A stretch of 64,000 nucleotides of DNA from NCBI GenBank assembly GCA_015143295.1, contig CM026556.1, positions 17,050,547 to 17,114,546 on the forward strand. Direction: 5' to 3'. Positions within the stretch are counted from its first letter, which is position 1. Each line of letters starts with the position of its first letter. Of the stretch, positions 22,001 to 33,900 are shown one piece after another. The notes beneath the pieces are model-generated. The model made no database searches and was not told the origin of the DNA. It saw only the letters and a program-made list of their open reading frames with translations. Made by a program: the position numbers and the translations under genes. The DNA is from Tetracentron sinense (Eukaryota; Streptophyta; Magnoliopsida; Trochodendrales; Trochodendraceae).

Positions 22001-25000
22001 ACCATATCAAAACCTGTGGTCGGATTTCGATGCTTTTGTTCATAACGCATGTATTTCGAGCAAACCTAAGTGTAGGATTTTGTTTCGATGGAATCGGAGC
22101 CCATTTGCCTGATTTGGGCACCGAGAGGCCCGAAATCCATACTTAGAAAGTATTCTTCGGCCTAAACATAAAAATGCACATCAAATCCAAACCAGGGTCG
22201 GATTCCATGTTGTTTCCCCTAGCGCGTGTATTTCAACCCAACTTAAGCGTGAGAATTCGTTTTGATGGAATCCAAGGTCGTTTGCCGGATTTGAGCACAA
22301 GAAGCTTGAAATCCATACTTAGAAAGTATCCTTCGGCCTAAACAAACAAACGGGCACCAAATCCAAACCGGGTGTCAGATATCGATGTATTTTTTTTTAA
22401 CACATATATTTTGACACAACGTAAGCTTGAGAATTTGTTTCGATGGAATCGGAGGTTGTTTGTCCGATTTGAGCCCCGAGTTGCCCATAATCCATACTTA
22501 GAAACTATACTTTGGCCAAAACCTACAAACGCGTACCAAATCCAAACCGGACGTCGGATTTCGAAGTCGTTTCTTCTAATGCGTGTATTTTGACCGAAAC
22601 TAAGTGTGAGAATTCGTTTTGATGGAATCCGATGTCGTTTCCCCCATTTGGACCCTAGGAGGCCCGAAAACCATACTTAGAAAGTATACTTTGTCGTAAA
22701 AATACGAACGCGCCGATTTCGATGGAATCCGAGCCCATTTGCCCGATTTGGGCACCGAGAGACCGAAATCCATATATAGAAAGTGTACATCGGCCTAAGC
22801 CTACAAACGCGCACCAAATCCAAACCGGGAGTCGGATTTCGATGCCGTTTCTTCTAACGCGTGTATTTTGACCCAACCTAAGTTTGAGAATTCGTTTCGA
22901 TGGAATCCGAGGTCGTCTTCCCTATTTGGGTACTGAAAGGCCAACATCCATACTTAGACCCTACCTAAGTGCTAGAATTCGTTTCGGTGGAATCCGAGGC
23001 CGTTTCCCCAATTTGGGCACCGAGAGGCCGACATCCATACTTAGAAAGTATACTTCGGTCTAAACATACAAACGGACACCAAATCCAAACCAGGGGTGTG
23101 ATTTCGATGTCGTTTCTTTTAACTCCTGTATTTCATCCCAGCCTAAGTGTGAGAATTCATTATGATGGAATCCGAGGCCGTTTGCCCGATTTGATCTCCG
23201 AGATGCCCGAAATCCATAGTTAGAAAGTACACATCGTCCTAAACATAAAAATGCACACCAAATCCAAACCAGGGGTCCGATTTCGAGGTTGTTTCCTCTA
23301 ACCCTTGTATTTTGACCCATCCTAAGTGTGAGAATTCGTTTCGATGGAATCCGAGGTTGTTTGCCCTATTTGGGTACTGAGAGGCCTGAAATCCATTCTT
23401 AGAAAGTATACTTCGGCCTAAACCTACAAACGTGCACCAAATCCAAACCAGGGGTCGGGTTTCGATGTTGTTTCCTCTAACGCATGTATTTCCATCCATC
23501 CTAAGCGTGAGAATTCGTTTCGATGGAATCCGAGGTTGTTTGCTCAATTTGGGCCCCGAGAGGCGCAAAATCTATAACTAGAAAGTATACTTCGGCTTAA
23601 ACCTACAACTGTGCACCAAATCCAAACCGGGGTCAGATTTTCATGTTGTTTTCTCTAACGCGTGTATTTGGACACAACTTAAGTGTGAGAATTCGTTTTG
23701 ATGGAATCCGAGGTTCGTTACCTCAATTTGGGCACCGAGTGGCCGAAATCTATACTTAGAAAGTATACTTCAGCCTAAACGTACAAACACTAACCATATC
23801 AAAACCTGTGGTTGGATTTCGATGCCGTTTTCCTAAGGCTTGTATTTCGACCAAACCTAAGTGTGGGATTCCATTTCGATGGAATCGGAGCCCATTTGCC
23901 AGATTTGGGCACCGAGAGGTCCGAAATCCATACTTAGAAAGTATTCTTCGGCCTAAACATAAAAATGGACATCAAATCCAAACCAGGGTCGGATTTCCAA
24001 GTTGTTCCCCCTAGCGCGTGTATTTCGACCCAACTTAAGCGTGAGAATTCATTTTGACGGAATCCGAGTTTGTTTGCCTGATTTGAGCACAAGAAGCCTG
24101 AAATCCATACTTAGAAAGTATACTTCGGCCTAAACAAACATACGGACACCAAATCCAAACCGGGTGTCAGAGTTCGATGTATTTTTTTTTAACACATATA
24201 TTTTGACACAGCCTAAGTTTGAGAATTTGTTTCGATGGAATCGGAGGTTGTTTGTCCGATTTGAGCCCCGTGTCGCCCATAATCCATACTTAGAAACTAT
24301 ACTTTGGTTAAAACCTACAAACTGTACCAAATCCAAACCGGGGGTCGGATTTCGAAGTTGTTTCTTCTATTGCGTGTATTTAGAAGGAAACTAAGTGTGA
24401 GAATTTGTTTCGATGGAATCCGATGTCATTTCCCCCATTTGGGCCCTGAGAGGCCCGAAAACCATACTTAGAAAGAATACTTCGTCGTAAAAATACAAAC
24501 GCGCAGATTTCGGTGGAATCCGGGCCCATTTGCCCGATTTGGGCACCGAGAGACCGAAATCCATATATAGAAAGTGTACTTCGGCCTAAGCCTACAAACG
24601 CGAACCAAATCCAAACAGCGGGTCGGATTTCGATGTCGTTTCTTCTAACGCGTGTATTTTGACCCGACCTAAGTTTGGGAATTCGTTTCGATGGAATCCG
24701 AGGTCGTTTTCCCTAGTTGGGCACCGAAAGGCCGACATCCGTACTTAGACCCTACCTAAGTGCTAGAATTCGTTTCGGTGGAATCCGAGGTCGTTTCCCC
24801 AATTTGGGCACCGAGAGGCCGACATCCATCCTAAGAAAGTATACGTCGTCCAAAACATACAAATTCGCACCAAATCCAAATCGGGGTCGGATTTCAAAGT
24901 TGTTTCCTCTAACGCGTGTATTTTGGCCCAACCTAAGCGTGACAATTCGTTTTGATGGAATCCGAGGTCGTTTGCCCAATTTGACCACGAGAAACCTTAA

Positions 25001-26650
25001 TTCCATACTTAGAAAGTATACTTCGCTCTAAACATACAAATGAACACCAAATCCAAACCGGGGTTATGATTTCGATGTCGTTTCTTTTAACTGCTGTATT
25101 TCGTCCCAGCCTAAGTGAGAGAATTCATTACGATGGAATCCGGGGCCGTTTGCCCGATTTGAGCTCCGAGATGCCCGAAGTCCATAGTTAGAAAGTACAC
25201 ATCGTCCTAAACATAAAAATGCACACCAAATCCAAACCGGGGGTCCGGTTTCGACGTTGTTCCCTCTAACGCTTGTATTTTGACCCATCCAAAGTGTGAG
25301 AATTCGTTTCGATGGAATCCGAGGTTGTTTGCCCTATTTGGGTACTGAGAGGCCTGAAATCAATTCTTAGAAAGTATACTTCGGCCTAAACCTATAAACG
25401 TGCACCAAATCCAAACCAGGAGTCGGGTTTCGTTGTTGTTTCCTCTAACGCTTGTATTTCCACCCATCCTAAGCCTGAGAATTCGTTGCGATGGAAGCCG
25501 AGGTTGTTTGCTCGATTTGGGCACCGAGAGGCGCAAAATCTATAACTGTATACTTCGGCCTAAACCTACCATGCACCAAATCCAAACCGGGGTCAGATTT
25601 TCATGTTGTTTTCTCTAACGCGTGTATTTCGACACAACTTAAGTGTGAGAATTCGTTTTGATGGAATCCGAGGTTCGTTACCTCAATTTGGGCACCGAGT
25701 GGCCGAAATCCATACTTAGAAAGTATACTTCAGCCTAAACGTACAAACACTCACCATATCAAAACCTGCGGTCGGATTTAGATGCCGTTTTTCCTAACGC
25801 TTGTATTTCGACCGAACCTAAGTGTGGGATTCCTTTTCGATGGAATTGGAGCCCATTTGCCAGATTTGGGCACCGAGAGGTTCGAAATCCATACTTAGAA
25901 AGTATTCTTCGGCCTAAACAAACATATGGGCACATCAAATCCAAACCAGGGTCGGATTTCCATGTTGTTTCCCCTAGCGCGTGTATTTCGACCCAACTTA
26001 AGCGTGAGAATTCATTTTGATGGAATCCGAGGTTGTTTGCCTGATTTGAGCACAAGAAGCCTGAAATCCATACTTAGAAAGTATGCTTCGGCCTAAACAA
26101 ACATATGGGCACCAAATCCAAACCGGGTGTCAGAGTTCGATGTATTTTTTTTAACACATATATTTTGACACAGCCGAAGTTTGAAAATTTGTTTCGATGG
26201 AATCGGAGGTTGTTTGTCCGATTTGAGCCCCGAGTCGCCCATAATCCATACTTAGAAACTATACTTTGGCCAAAACCTACAAACGCGTACCAAATCCAAA
26301 CCGGGTGTCGGATTTCGAAGTTGTTTCTTCTAATTCGTGTATTTTGACCGAACCTAAGTGGGAGAATTCGTTTCGATGGAATCCGATGTCGTTTCCCCCA
26401 TTTAGGCCCTGAGAGGCCTGAAAACCATACTTAGAAAGTATACTTCGTCGTAAAAATACGAACTCGCAGATTTCGATGGAATCCGAGCCCATTTGCCCGA
26501 TTTGGGCACCGAGAGACCGAAATCCATATATAGAAAGTGTACTTCGGCCGAAGCCTACAAACGCGCACCAAATCCAAACCGGGGGTCGGATTTCGATGCC
26601 GTTTCTTCTAACGCGTGTATTTCGACACAACTTATGTGCGAGAATTCGTT
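18452..26650. repeat. Higher-order satellite repeat, 12 monomers per ~1.97-kb unit
   Basis: A marker monomer with a T-run followed by AACACAT occurs at about 18452, 20420, 22386, 24177 and 26135, giving spacings of about 1968, 1966, 1791 and 1958 bp. Two other landmarks repeat in step: the short monomer with ACTTAGACCCTACC (19014, 20980, 22950, 24742) and the deleted junction CGCAGATTTCGATGGAATCC (about 18777, 20746, 22713, 24506, 26467). One unit has ten full monomers and two short ones of about 95 bp. The third unit is shorter by one monomer (~179 bp), lost near 23040-23055. Confidence 0.85.
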
Positions 26651-27410
26651 TTGATTGAATCCGAGGTCGTTAGCCCGATTTGGGCACCGGAGGCCAAAAT
26701 TCATACCGAGAAAGTATACTTCGGCCTAAACCAATAAATGCGCTGCAAATCCAAACCAGGGGTAGGATTTCGATTTCGTTTCTTTTAACGCGATTATGTC
26801 TATCCAGCCTAAGTGTGGCAATTTGTTTCGATGAAATCCGAAGTCGTTTCCCTTATTTGGGCACTTTGAAACCAAAGTCCATACTTAGAAAGTATACTTA
26901 GGCCTAAACCTATAAACGCACACCAAATCCAAACTGGGGGTCGGATTTTGATGTCGTTTCTTCTAACGAGTGTATCACCACCCATCTTATGTGTGGAAAT
27001 TTCTTTCGATGGAATCTGAAGCCGTTAGTCTGATTTGGGCACTTAGAGACCAAAGTCGATACTAAGAAAGCATACTTAGGCCTAAACCTAGAAACGCGAA
27101 CCAAATCCAAACCATGGGTCGGATTTTTATGTCGTTTCTTCTTACGAGTTTATTTCGCGACCCAACCTCAGTGTGGAAATTTGTTTCGATGGAATCCGAG
27201 GTTGTTTGCTCAATTTGGGCATCGAGAGGCCCGAAATCCATACCTGGCAAGTATACTTCAGCGTAAACATACAAACGCGTACCAAATCCAAACCGGGGTC
27301 GGATTTCGATGTTGTCTCTTTTAACATGTGTATTTCAACTCAATCTAAGTGTCGGAATTATTTCGATGGAATCCGAGCTCGTTTGCACGATTTAGGCACA
27401 AAGAGGCCCG

Positions 27411-27426
27411 AAATTCATTATTAGAA
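27411..27426. repeat. Left target-site duplication of the 208-bp LINE
   Basis: AAATTCATTATTAGAA here is repeated at 27635-27650 directly after the A-tail of the insert. Confidence 0.92.
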
Positions 27427-27634
27427 TTTCGTATTCTGATTTTCTAGCCAAATTTTGTATTCGCAATAGCTCTATTGTTCTTTTGCCAAGGGAGTTTCCC
27501 TCTGCACTTTTATCCATTTTGGAAAAGGACAGATCGGGTTGTAATTACCTTAGATTGTAATCCCTTTTCCTTTTTAATTTATATATCTGGTCGGGGTCTG
27601 CCTACCCCAGCTTACCTTCCAAAAAAAAATAAAA
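27427..27634 (+). mobile_element. 208-bp LINE 3' end (severely 5'-truncated) with target-site duplication
   Basis: The insert contains the last codons of a LINE RNase H (DFLAKFCIRN and LLPREFPSAL, ending in a stop), the 3' UTR hairpin GGGGTCTGCCTACCCC and an A-rich tail. It is flanked by direct copies of AAATTCATTATTAGAA at 27411-27426 and 27635-27650. The 5' part of the right copy merges with the A-tail, so the true duplication is 13-16 bp. An unoccupied version of the site is present 534 bp downstream (28171). This is a textbook target-primed insertion. Confidence 0.95.
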
Positions 27635-27650
27635 AAATTCATTATTAGAA
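27635..27650. repeat. Right target-site duplication of the 208-bp LINE
   Basis: Copy of the 16 bases at 27411-27426. Its first three A's cannot be told apart from the A-tail. Confidence 0.92.
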
Positions 27651-28773
27651 AGTATACTTCGGCCTAAACATACAAACGCGCACCATGTCCAAACAGGGGT
27701 TGGATTTCAATGTTGTTTCCTCTAACGCATGTATTTCTATCCAACTTAAGTGTGAGACTTCGTTCTGATGAAATCCCAGGTTGTTTACCCGATTTGTGCA
27801 CCGAGAGGACCGAAACTCGCACCTAGAAAGTATACTTCGGCCTAAACAGACAAACGTCCACCAAATCCCAAATGGGGGTCGGGATTTCAATTTAGTTTCT
27901 TCTAACACTTGTATTTCCACCCAACATAAGTGTGGGAATTCGTTTTTATGGTATCCAAGGTCGTTAACCGATCTTGGCACCGAAAGACTGAAATCCATAT
28001 ATAGAAAGTGTACTTCAGCATAAACCTACAAAAAAGCACCAAATCCAAACCGGGGTCGGATTTCGATGTTGTCTCCTTTAACACATGTACTTCAACTCAA
28101 TCTAAGTGTCGGAATTCATTTCGATGGAATCCGAGCTCGTTTGCACGATTTAGGCACAAAGAGGCCCGAAATTCATTATTAGAAAGTATACTTCGGCCTA
28201 AACATACAAACGTGCACCATATCCAAACAGGGGTTGGATTTCAATGTTGTTTCCTCTAACGCATGTATTTCTAACCAACTTAAGTGTGAGACTTCGTTCT
28301 GATGAAATCTCAGGTCGTTTACCCGATTTGTGCACCGAGAGGACCGAAACTCGCACCTAAAAAGTATACTTCGGCCTAAACATACAAACGTCCACCAAAT
28401 CCCTAATGGGGGTCGGGATTTCAATTTAGTTTCTTCTAACACTTGTATTTCGACCCAACATAAGTGTGGGAATTCGTTTTTATGGTATCCAAGGTCGTTA
28501 ACCGATCTTGGCACCGAAAAACTGAAATCCATATATAGAAAGTGTACTTCGGCCTAAACCTACAAACACGCACCAAATCCAAACCGGGGTCGGATTTTGA
28601 TGTTGTCTCCTTTAACACGTGTATTTCAACTCAATCTAAGTGTCGGAATTCATTTCGATGGAATCCGAGCTCGATTGCACGATTTAGGCACCGAGAGGCC
28701 TGAAATTCATACTTAGAAATATACTTCGGCCTCAACATACAAACGCGCACCATATCCAAACCGGGGTTGGATT

Positions 28774-28778
28774 TCGAT
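28774..28778. repeat. Left 5-bp target-site duplication of the solo LTR
   Basis: TCGAT directly precedes the LTR start TG and is repeated at 30986-30990. Confidence 0.9.
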
Positions 28779-30985
28779 TGTCGCGACCCAAAACCCACCC
28801 TAGGAGTTAGAGTGAACTTTGGACGACTAAATCATGACTTACATGACTTGCTTGACAAACCACCTGCAAAACACCCACAGAGCATATACAAGAGAGGATA
28901 ACAACGGAAGCATAAGTATAAAACACAGCGGAAGTCTAACAAACCTCTAAGTATATACACATGGTCCAAGTTTTAATACAAAGAAATTAAAACGAAGAAA
29001 GTCCAGACATGCCCGCCAAAATACATGGGTATAATCACTCATGCTCACCCACAGCTAATCCACTCAGAATCTAACACCACCTACTGATAACCCTCTATGG
29101 GAGGTTCCTCTGAAGGCTCCTCGACGTACTCCTCCTCCACCCATGGATCAGGAGCACAAACATCAAATGGAGCAGCAGCTCCCTTAGAACCTGCCGACAT
29201 AAGAAGTACAGCTGAGCATGGAATACTCAGCGGGTACTAAGCACTAACCAACAGTCATAGCATACGGATAGCATACATAAAGCAGGAAACAATTCACGCA
29301 TATAAAGCAGGAATGATTCATATAATGACAATAAAATAAAGCAATATAATTCATCATGTTGCATCATAAAAGCCGGTAAAACTCTTGAAATCTTGTGCAC
29401 TTGACTTGACTGAAATTACCCTTTTTATGCTTGAAACCTTGTCTACCGTGTCATGCGTGTCATGCTTGTATCATGCGTGTATCATGCTTGCTTGTTCTGA
29501 AAAGTAATCTACTTGTGAGGGAAGGGAGACCCTTCTTCCTAGAATGCTCATGCTTGTCCTTCTACTTGTGAGATTCACTTGTGAGATGTCCTTGTGAGAT
29601 GCACTTGTGAGTGAAGGGAGACCATTCTTATGATATGTATGCACTTGCGAGGGAAGGGAGACCCTTCTTATGAAAATGCATGATTGTCTTGTCCTTGCCA
29701 AAAGCGAGGTAAAACATATCGTAGGATATGCCCCACCTCTAAATCCCATTCTTGAAAACCTCGGTAAATCATGTCATGTATGCGTGCTCATGAGGTCGTG
29801 TGCATAGTTGCATTTGGAATTAAATATGGCATTTGAGTAATTCATAACACATAACATCAATGATTTGGGCAATTTAATATTCATATCATTTAGGGAAAGC
29901 GAACAATCACACTATCATGACCCTAGCAATTTTTATAAACCTTAAACATGCATTTTCTTAATTTATTATTCATTTTATTCACCTTGGCATTTCATCAAAC
30001 ATGGTGCATTCATTATTTATTAACCCTACAACATGCTTTTCTAGGTGGGTTTTACTCACATCACATATGTATGTTTATTATGGGTACAATGCCCTCCCCG
30101 TTCATCCATCACATCAATACACACGGCATCCAATCGCCCACATTCATCTCCATTCACCATTCACCATTCACCATTCACAACCCATCTCATAATACATGGA
30201 TGTATAAAGGAACACAAAGAAGAATAAAGGAAAAAGAACTATAACTAGGAGGGTAGCAAGAAGTACCGACCTTGAAGAAATGAGGAAGAAACCCCTTCCA
30301 AAAAACGACCGTGAGGCGCTGCCCTAGCTTGGGGAACACTCTCCACGGGTGTTTGAGCCGTGATCTTGGAGAAAAGCCGGACTTGACGTGATCTAGGGTC
30401 TCAAAACCCTTTGATTTCTCTTCCAAAGACAAACCCTAGGTTGGAATCGCCTTCTCCCCTTTCACCTATTCTCTCAAACTCTCTAAGTGTCGAATGATGC
30501 CCTAAAGGCTCGGTCAAGACTCTTAAGGTAAGAGTAAACCGACCAAAAGACCATAATACCCTTACTAAAATTTCTGCAAAAACACGAGTACCGAGCGATC
30601 GGTGTTAATGACCGATCGATCGGTTGCCTACCAAGCGATCGGTGTGTTGACCGAGCTCTCGACCAAAAATCAACTCTCTGGAAAATTTCCCCATACAAAA
30701 ATCTTGACCAGTCGATAGCTACAGATCGATCGGTTTTGGACCGATCGATCACTCTATGGACCGAGCGATCGGTTGCCTGCAGGTCCAGACTGTTTTGGCC
30801 CTATCTTTTGACTCGCTCGTCGGATTTTGACGATTCAACTTGCGTTGGGTTCTTACTTTGAAAAGGCACATTTCTGACGTTTCGGAATTTCCAATTTCTT
30901 CCTTATTTATTAATTGTACTACTTTAAAGGCAAAATGGCTATGAAAGTGTCATGCATAAAATGTGAAAAGGTCCGGGGCTCTACA
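28779..30985 (-). mobile_element. Solo LTR of a Tekay-like chromovirus (2207 bp)
   Basis: The LTR runs from TGTCGCGACC to GGGGCTCTACA on the plus strand and is flanked by perfect TCGAT repeats. It aligns in blocks with the LTRs at 47.7-64 kb and with the fragment at 7.7-8.9 kb. Orientation is taken from those LTRs, whose internal regions read on the minus strand. No internal sequence remains, so the element was lost by recombination between its two LTRs. The variable module is of the GATC-palindrome type (ACCGATCGATCGGT at 30611-30624). A hairpin cluster with GAAGGGAGACCCTTC lies at 29518-29672. Confidence 0.95.
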
Positions 30986-30990
30986 TCGAT
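30986..30990. repeat. Right 5-bp target-site duplication of the solo LTR
   Basis: TCGAT directly follows the LTR end CA, and the interrupted satellite monomer resumes here. Confidence 0.9.
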
Positions 30991-33900
30991 GTTGTTTCCT
31001 CCAACGCATGTATTTCTACCCAACTTAAGTGTGACAGTTCGTTCTGATGAAATCCGAGGTCGTTTGCCCGATTTGAGCACCGACAGGACCGAAACTCGAA
31101 CTTAGAAAGTATACTTCGGCCTAAACATACAAACGTCCACCAAATCCAAACCGGGGGTTGGATTTCAATTAAGTTTCTTCTAACACTTGTATTTCGACCC
31201 AAATAAGTGTGGGAATTTGTTTTGATGGTATCCGAGGTCGTTAACCGATCTTGGCACCGAGAGACCGAAATCCATATATAGAAAGTGCACTTCAGCATAT
31301 ACATACAACGCACACCAAATCCAAACCGGGGTCGGATTTCGATGCCGTTTCTTCTAACGCGTGTATTTCGACCCAACCTAAGTGTGAGAATTCGTTTCGA
31401 TGGAATTCGAGGTCGTTTCCGCAATTGGGGAACTGAGAGGCCGACATCCATACTTAGACCCTACCTAAGTGTGAGAATTCATTTCGGTGGAATCCGAGGT
31501 CGTTTCCAAAATTTGGGCACCAAGAGGCCGACATCCATACATAGAAAGTATACTTCGGACTAAACATACAAATGCGCACCATATCGAAACCGGGGGTCGG
31601 ATTTCGATGCTATTTTGTCTAACGGAGTATTTCGACCCAACCTAAGTGTGGGATTTCGTGCCTATGGAATTCGAGCCCGTTTGCCTGATTTGGGTAACGA
31701 GAGCCCCGAAATCCGTACTTAGAAAGTATACTTCGGCCTAAAGATACAAACTCGCACCAAGTCCTAATCAGGGTCGGATTTCAAAGATGTTTCCTGTAAC
31801 GCGTTTATTTTGACCCAACCTAATCGTGACTATTCGTTTTGACGGAATCCAAAGTCGTTTGCCCAATTTGAGCACGAGGAAACTTAATTCCATACTTTGA
31901 AAGTATACATCGGCCTAAACATACAAAAAGACACCAAATCCAAACCGGGGGTAAGATTTCCATGTCGTTTCTTTTAACACCTGTATTTTGACCCAGCCTA
32001 AGTGTGAGAATTGATTACGATGGAATCCGAGGCCGTTTGCCCAATTTGAGCTCCGAGACGCCCGTAATCCATACTTAGAAAGTATACATCATCCTAAACA
32101 TACGAACGCGCACCAAATCCAAACCGGGGGTTGGGTTTCGATGTTGTTTCGTCTAACGCTTGTATTTCGACCCATCCTAAGTGTGAGAATTTATTTCGAT
32201 GGAATCCGAGGTTGTTTGCCCGATTTGGGCCCCGAGAGGCGCAAAATCTTTAACTAGAATGTATACTTCGGCCTAAACCTACAACCGTGCACAAAATCCA
32301 ACCCGGAGCGGATTTTCAAGTTGTTTCCTCCAACGCATGTATTTCGACCCAACTTAAGTTTGAGAATTCTTTTTGTTGGAATCCGAGGTCGTTTCCTCAA
32401 TTTGGGCACTGAGAGGCCGAAATCAATACTTACAAAGTCTACTTCAGCCTAAACATACAAACGCACACCATATCCAAACCTGTGGTCGGATTTCAATGCT
32501 GTTTTTCCTAACGCAAGTATTTTGAACCAACCGAAGTGTGAGAATTCGTTTCGATGGAATCGGAGCCCATTTTCCTGATTTGGGCATCGAGAGCCCCGAA
32601 ATCCACACTTAGAAAGTATTCTTCGGCCTAAACATAAAAACGCACATCAAGTCCAAGGTCGTTTGACACAGCATAAGTTTGAAAATTTGTTTCGATGGAA
32701 TCTGAGGTTGTTTGTCCGATTTGAGCCCTGAGTCGCCCATAATCCATACTTAGATACTATACTTTGGCCAAAAACTACAAACACGTAAAAAAATCCAAAT
32801 CCGGGGTCGGATTTCGAGGTCGTTTCTTGTAATGCTTGTATTTCGACCCAACCAAAGTGTGAGAATTCGTTTCGATGGAATCCGAACCCGTTTCCACATT
32901 TGGGCCCTGAGAGCCCCGAAAACCATACTTAGAAAGTAGACTTCGTCCTAAACAGAAAAACGCGCACCAAACCCAAATTGGGGTTCGGATTTTGAAGCCG
33001 TTTATTCTAACACGTGTATATCGACCTAACCTAAGTGTGGGAATTCATATCGATGGAATCCGCGCCCATTTGCCCGAAATCCATAATTAGAAAGTATACT
33101 TTGGCCCAAACTTCCAACCCCGCACCAAATCCAAATGGGCCGGATTTCGATGTTGTTTCCTCTAACGCATGTATTTCGACACAACTTAAGTATGAGAATT
33201 CGTTTTGATTGAATCCGAGGTCGGTAGCCCTATTTGGGCACCGAGAGGCCAAAATCCATATTTAGAAAGTATACTTCGGCCTAAACCTATAAATTTGCAG
33301 CAAATCCAAACCGGAGGTTGAATTTCAATGTCGTTTCTTTTGACGCGATTATGTCAACCCAGCCTAAGTGTGAGAATTCGTTTCGATGGATTCCGAAGTC
33401 GTTTGCCTGATTTGGGCGCTTAGAAACCAATGTCCATACTTAGAAAGTATACTTAGGCCTAGACCTACGAACTCGCACCAAATCCAAACCGGGGGTGGGA
33501 TTTTGATGTCGTTTCTTCTAACGAGTGTATCACGACCCAACCTCTGTGTGGAAATTTCTTTCGATGGAATCCGAAGTCGTTAGTCTGATTTGGGCACCTA
33601 GAGACCAAACTCGATACTAAGAAAGTATACTTAGGCCTAAACCTAGAAACGCGAACCAAATCCAAACCAAGGGTCGAATTTTCTAGTCGTTTCTTCTTAC
33701 GAGTGTATTTCGACCCAACCTGAGTGTGGAAATTTATTTGGATGGAATCCGAGGTCGTTTGCTCTATTTGGGCATCGGGAGACCCGAAATCCATACTTGG
33801 CAAGTATACTTCGGCCTAAACCTACAAATGCACACCAAATCCAAACCGGGGTCGGATTTCAATGTTGTCTCTTTTAACACGTGTACTTCAGCCTAAACCT

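Larger units (their letters stand above)
14588..27426. repeat. ~180-bp tandem satellite array, main block part 1
   Basis: Head-to-tail monomers of about 178-180 bp repeat throughout. Their landmarks are CATACTTAGAAAGTATACTT, CGGCCTAAACATACAAACG, CACCAAATCCAAACCGGGGG, TCGGATTTCGATG, GACCCAACCTAAGTGTGAGA, ATTCGTTTCGATGGAATCCG and GGGCACCGAGAGGCC. Neighbouring monomers differ noticeably, while monomers ~1.97 kb apart are closer (see the higher-order repeat). Short open frames occur in every direction because the monomer has few stops, but no frame is conserved across monomers. I regard the block as non-coding. Each monomer carries the perfect 10-bp palindrome AAGTATACTT or a variant. Confidence 0.96.
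27635..28778. repeat. ~180-bp satellite, with a ~534-bp trimer duplication
   Basis: The satellite continues from the LINE insert to the solo LTR. A three-monomer block starting at 27638 is repeated from 28171 with few differences (shared unusual features include ATTCATTATTAGAAAG and the TTTATGGTATCC variant). Confidence 0.92.
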
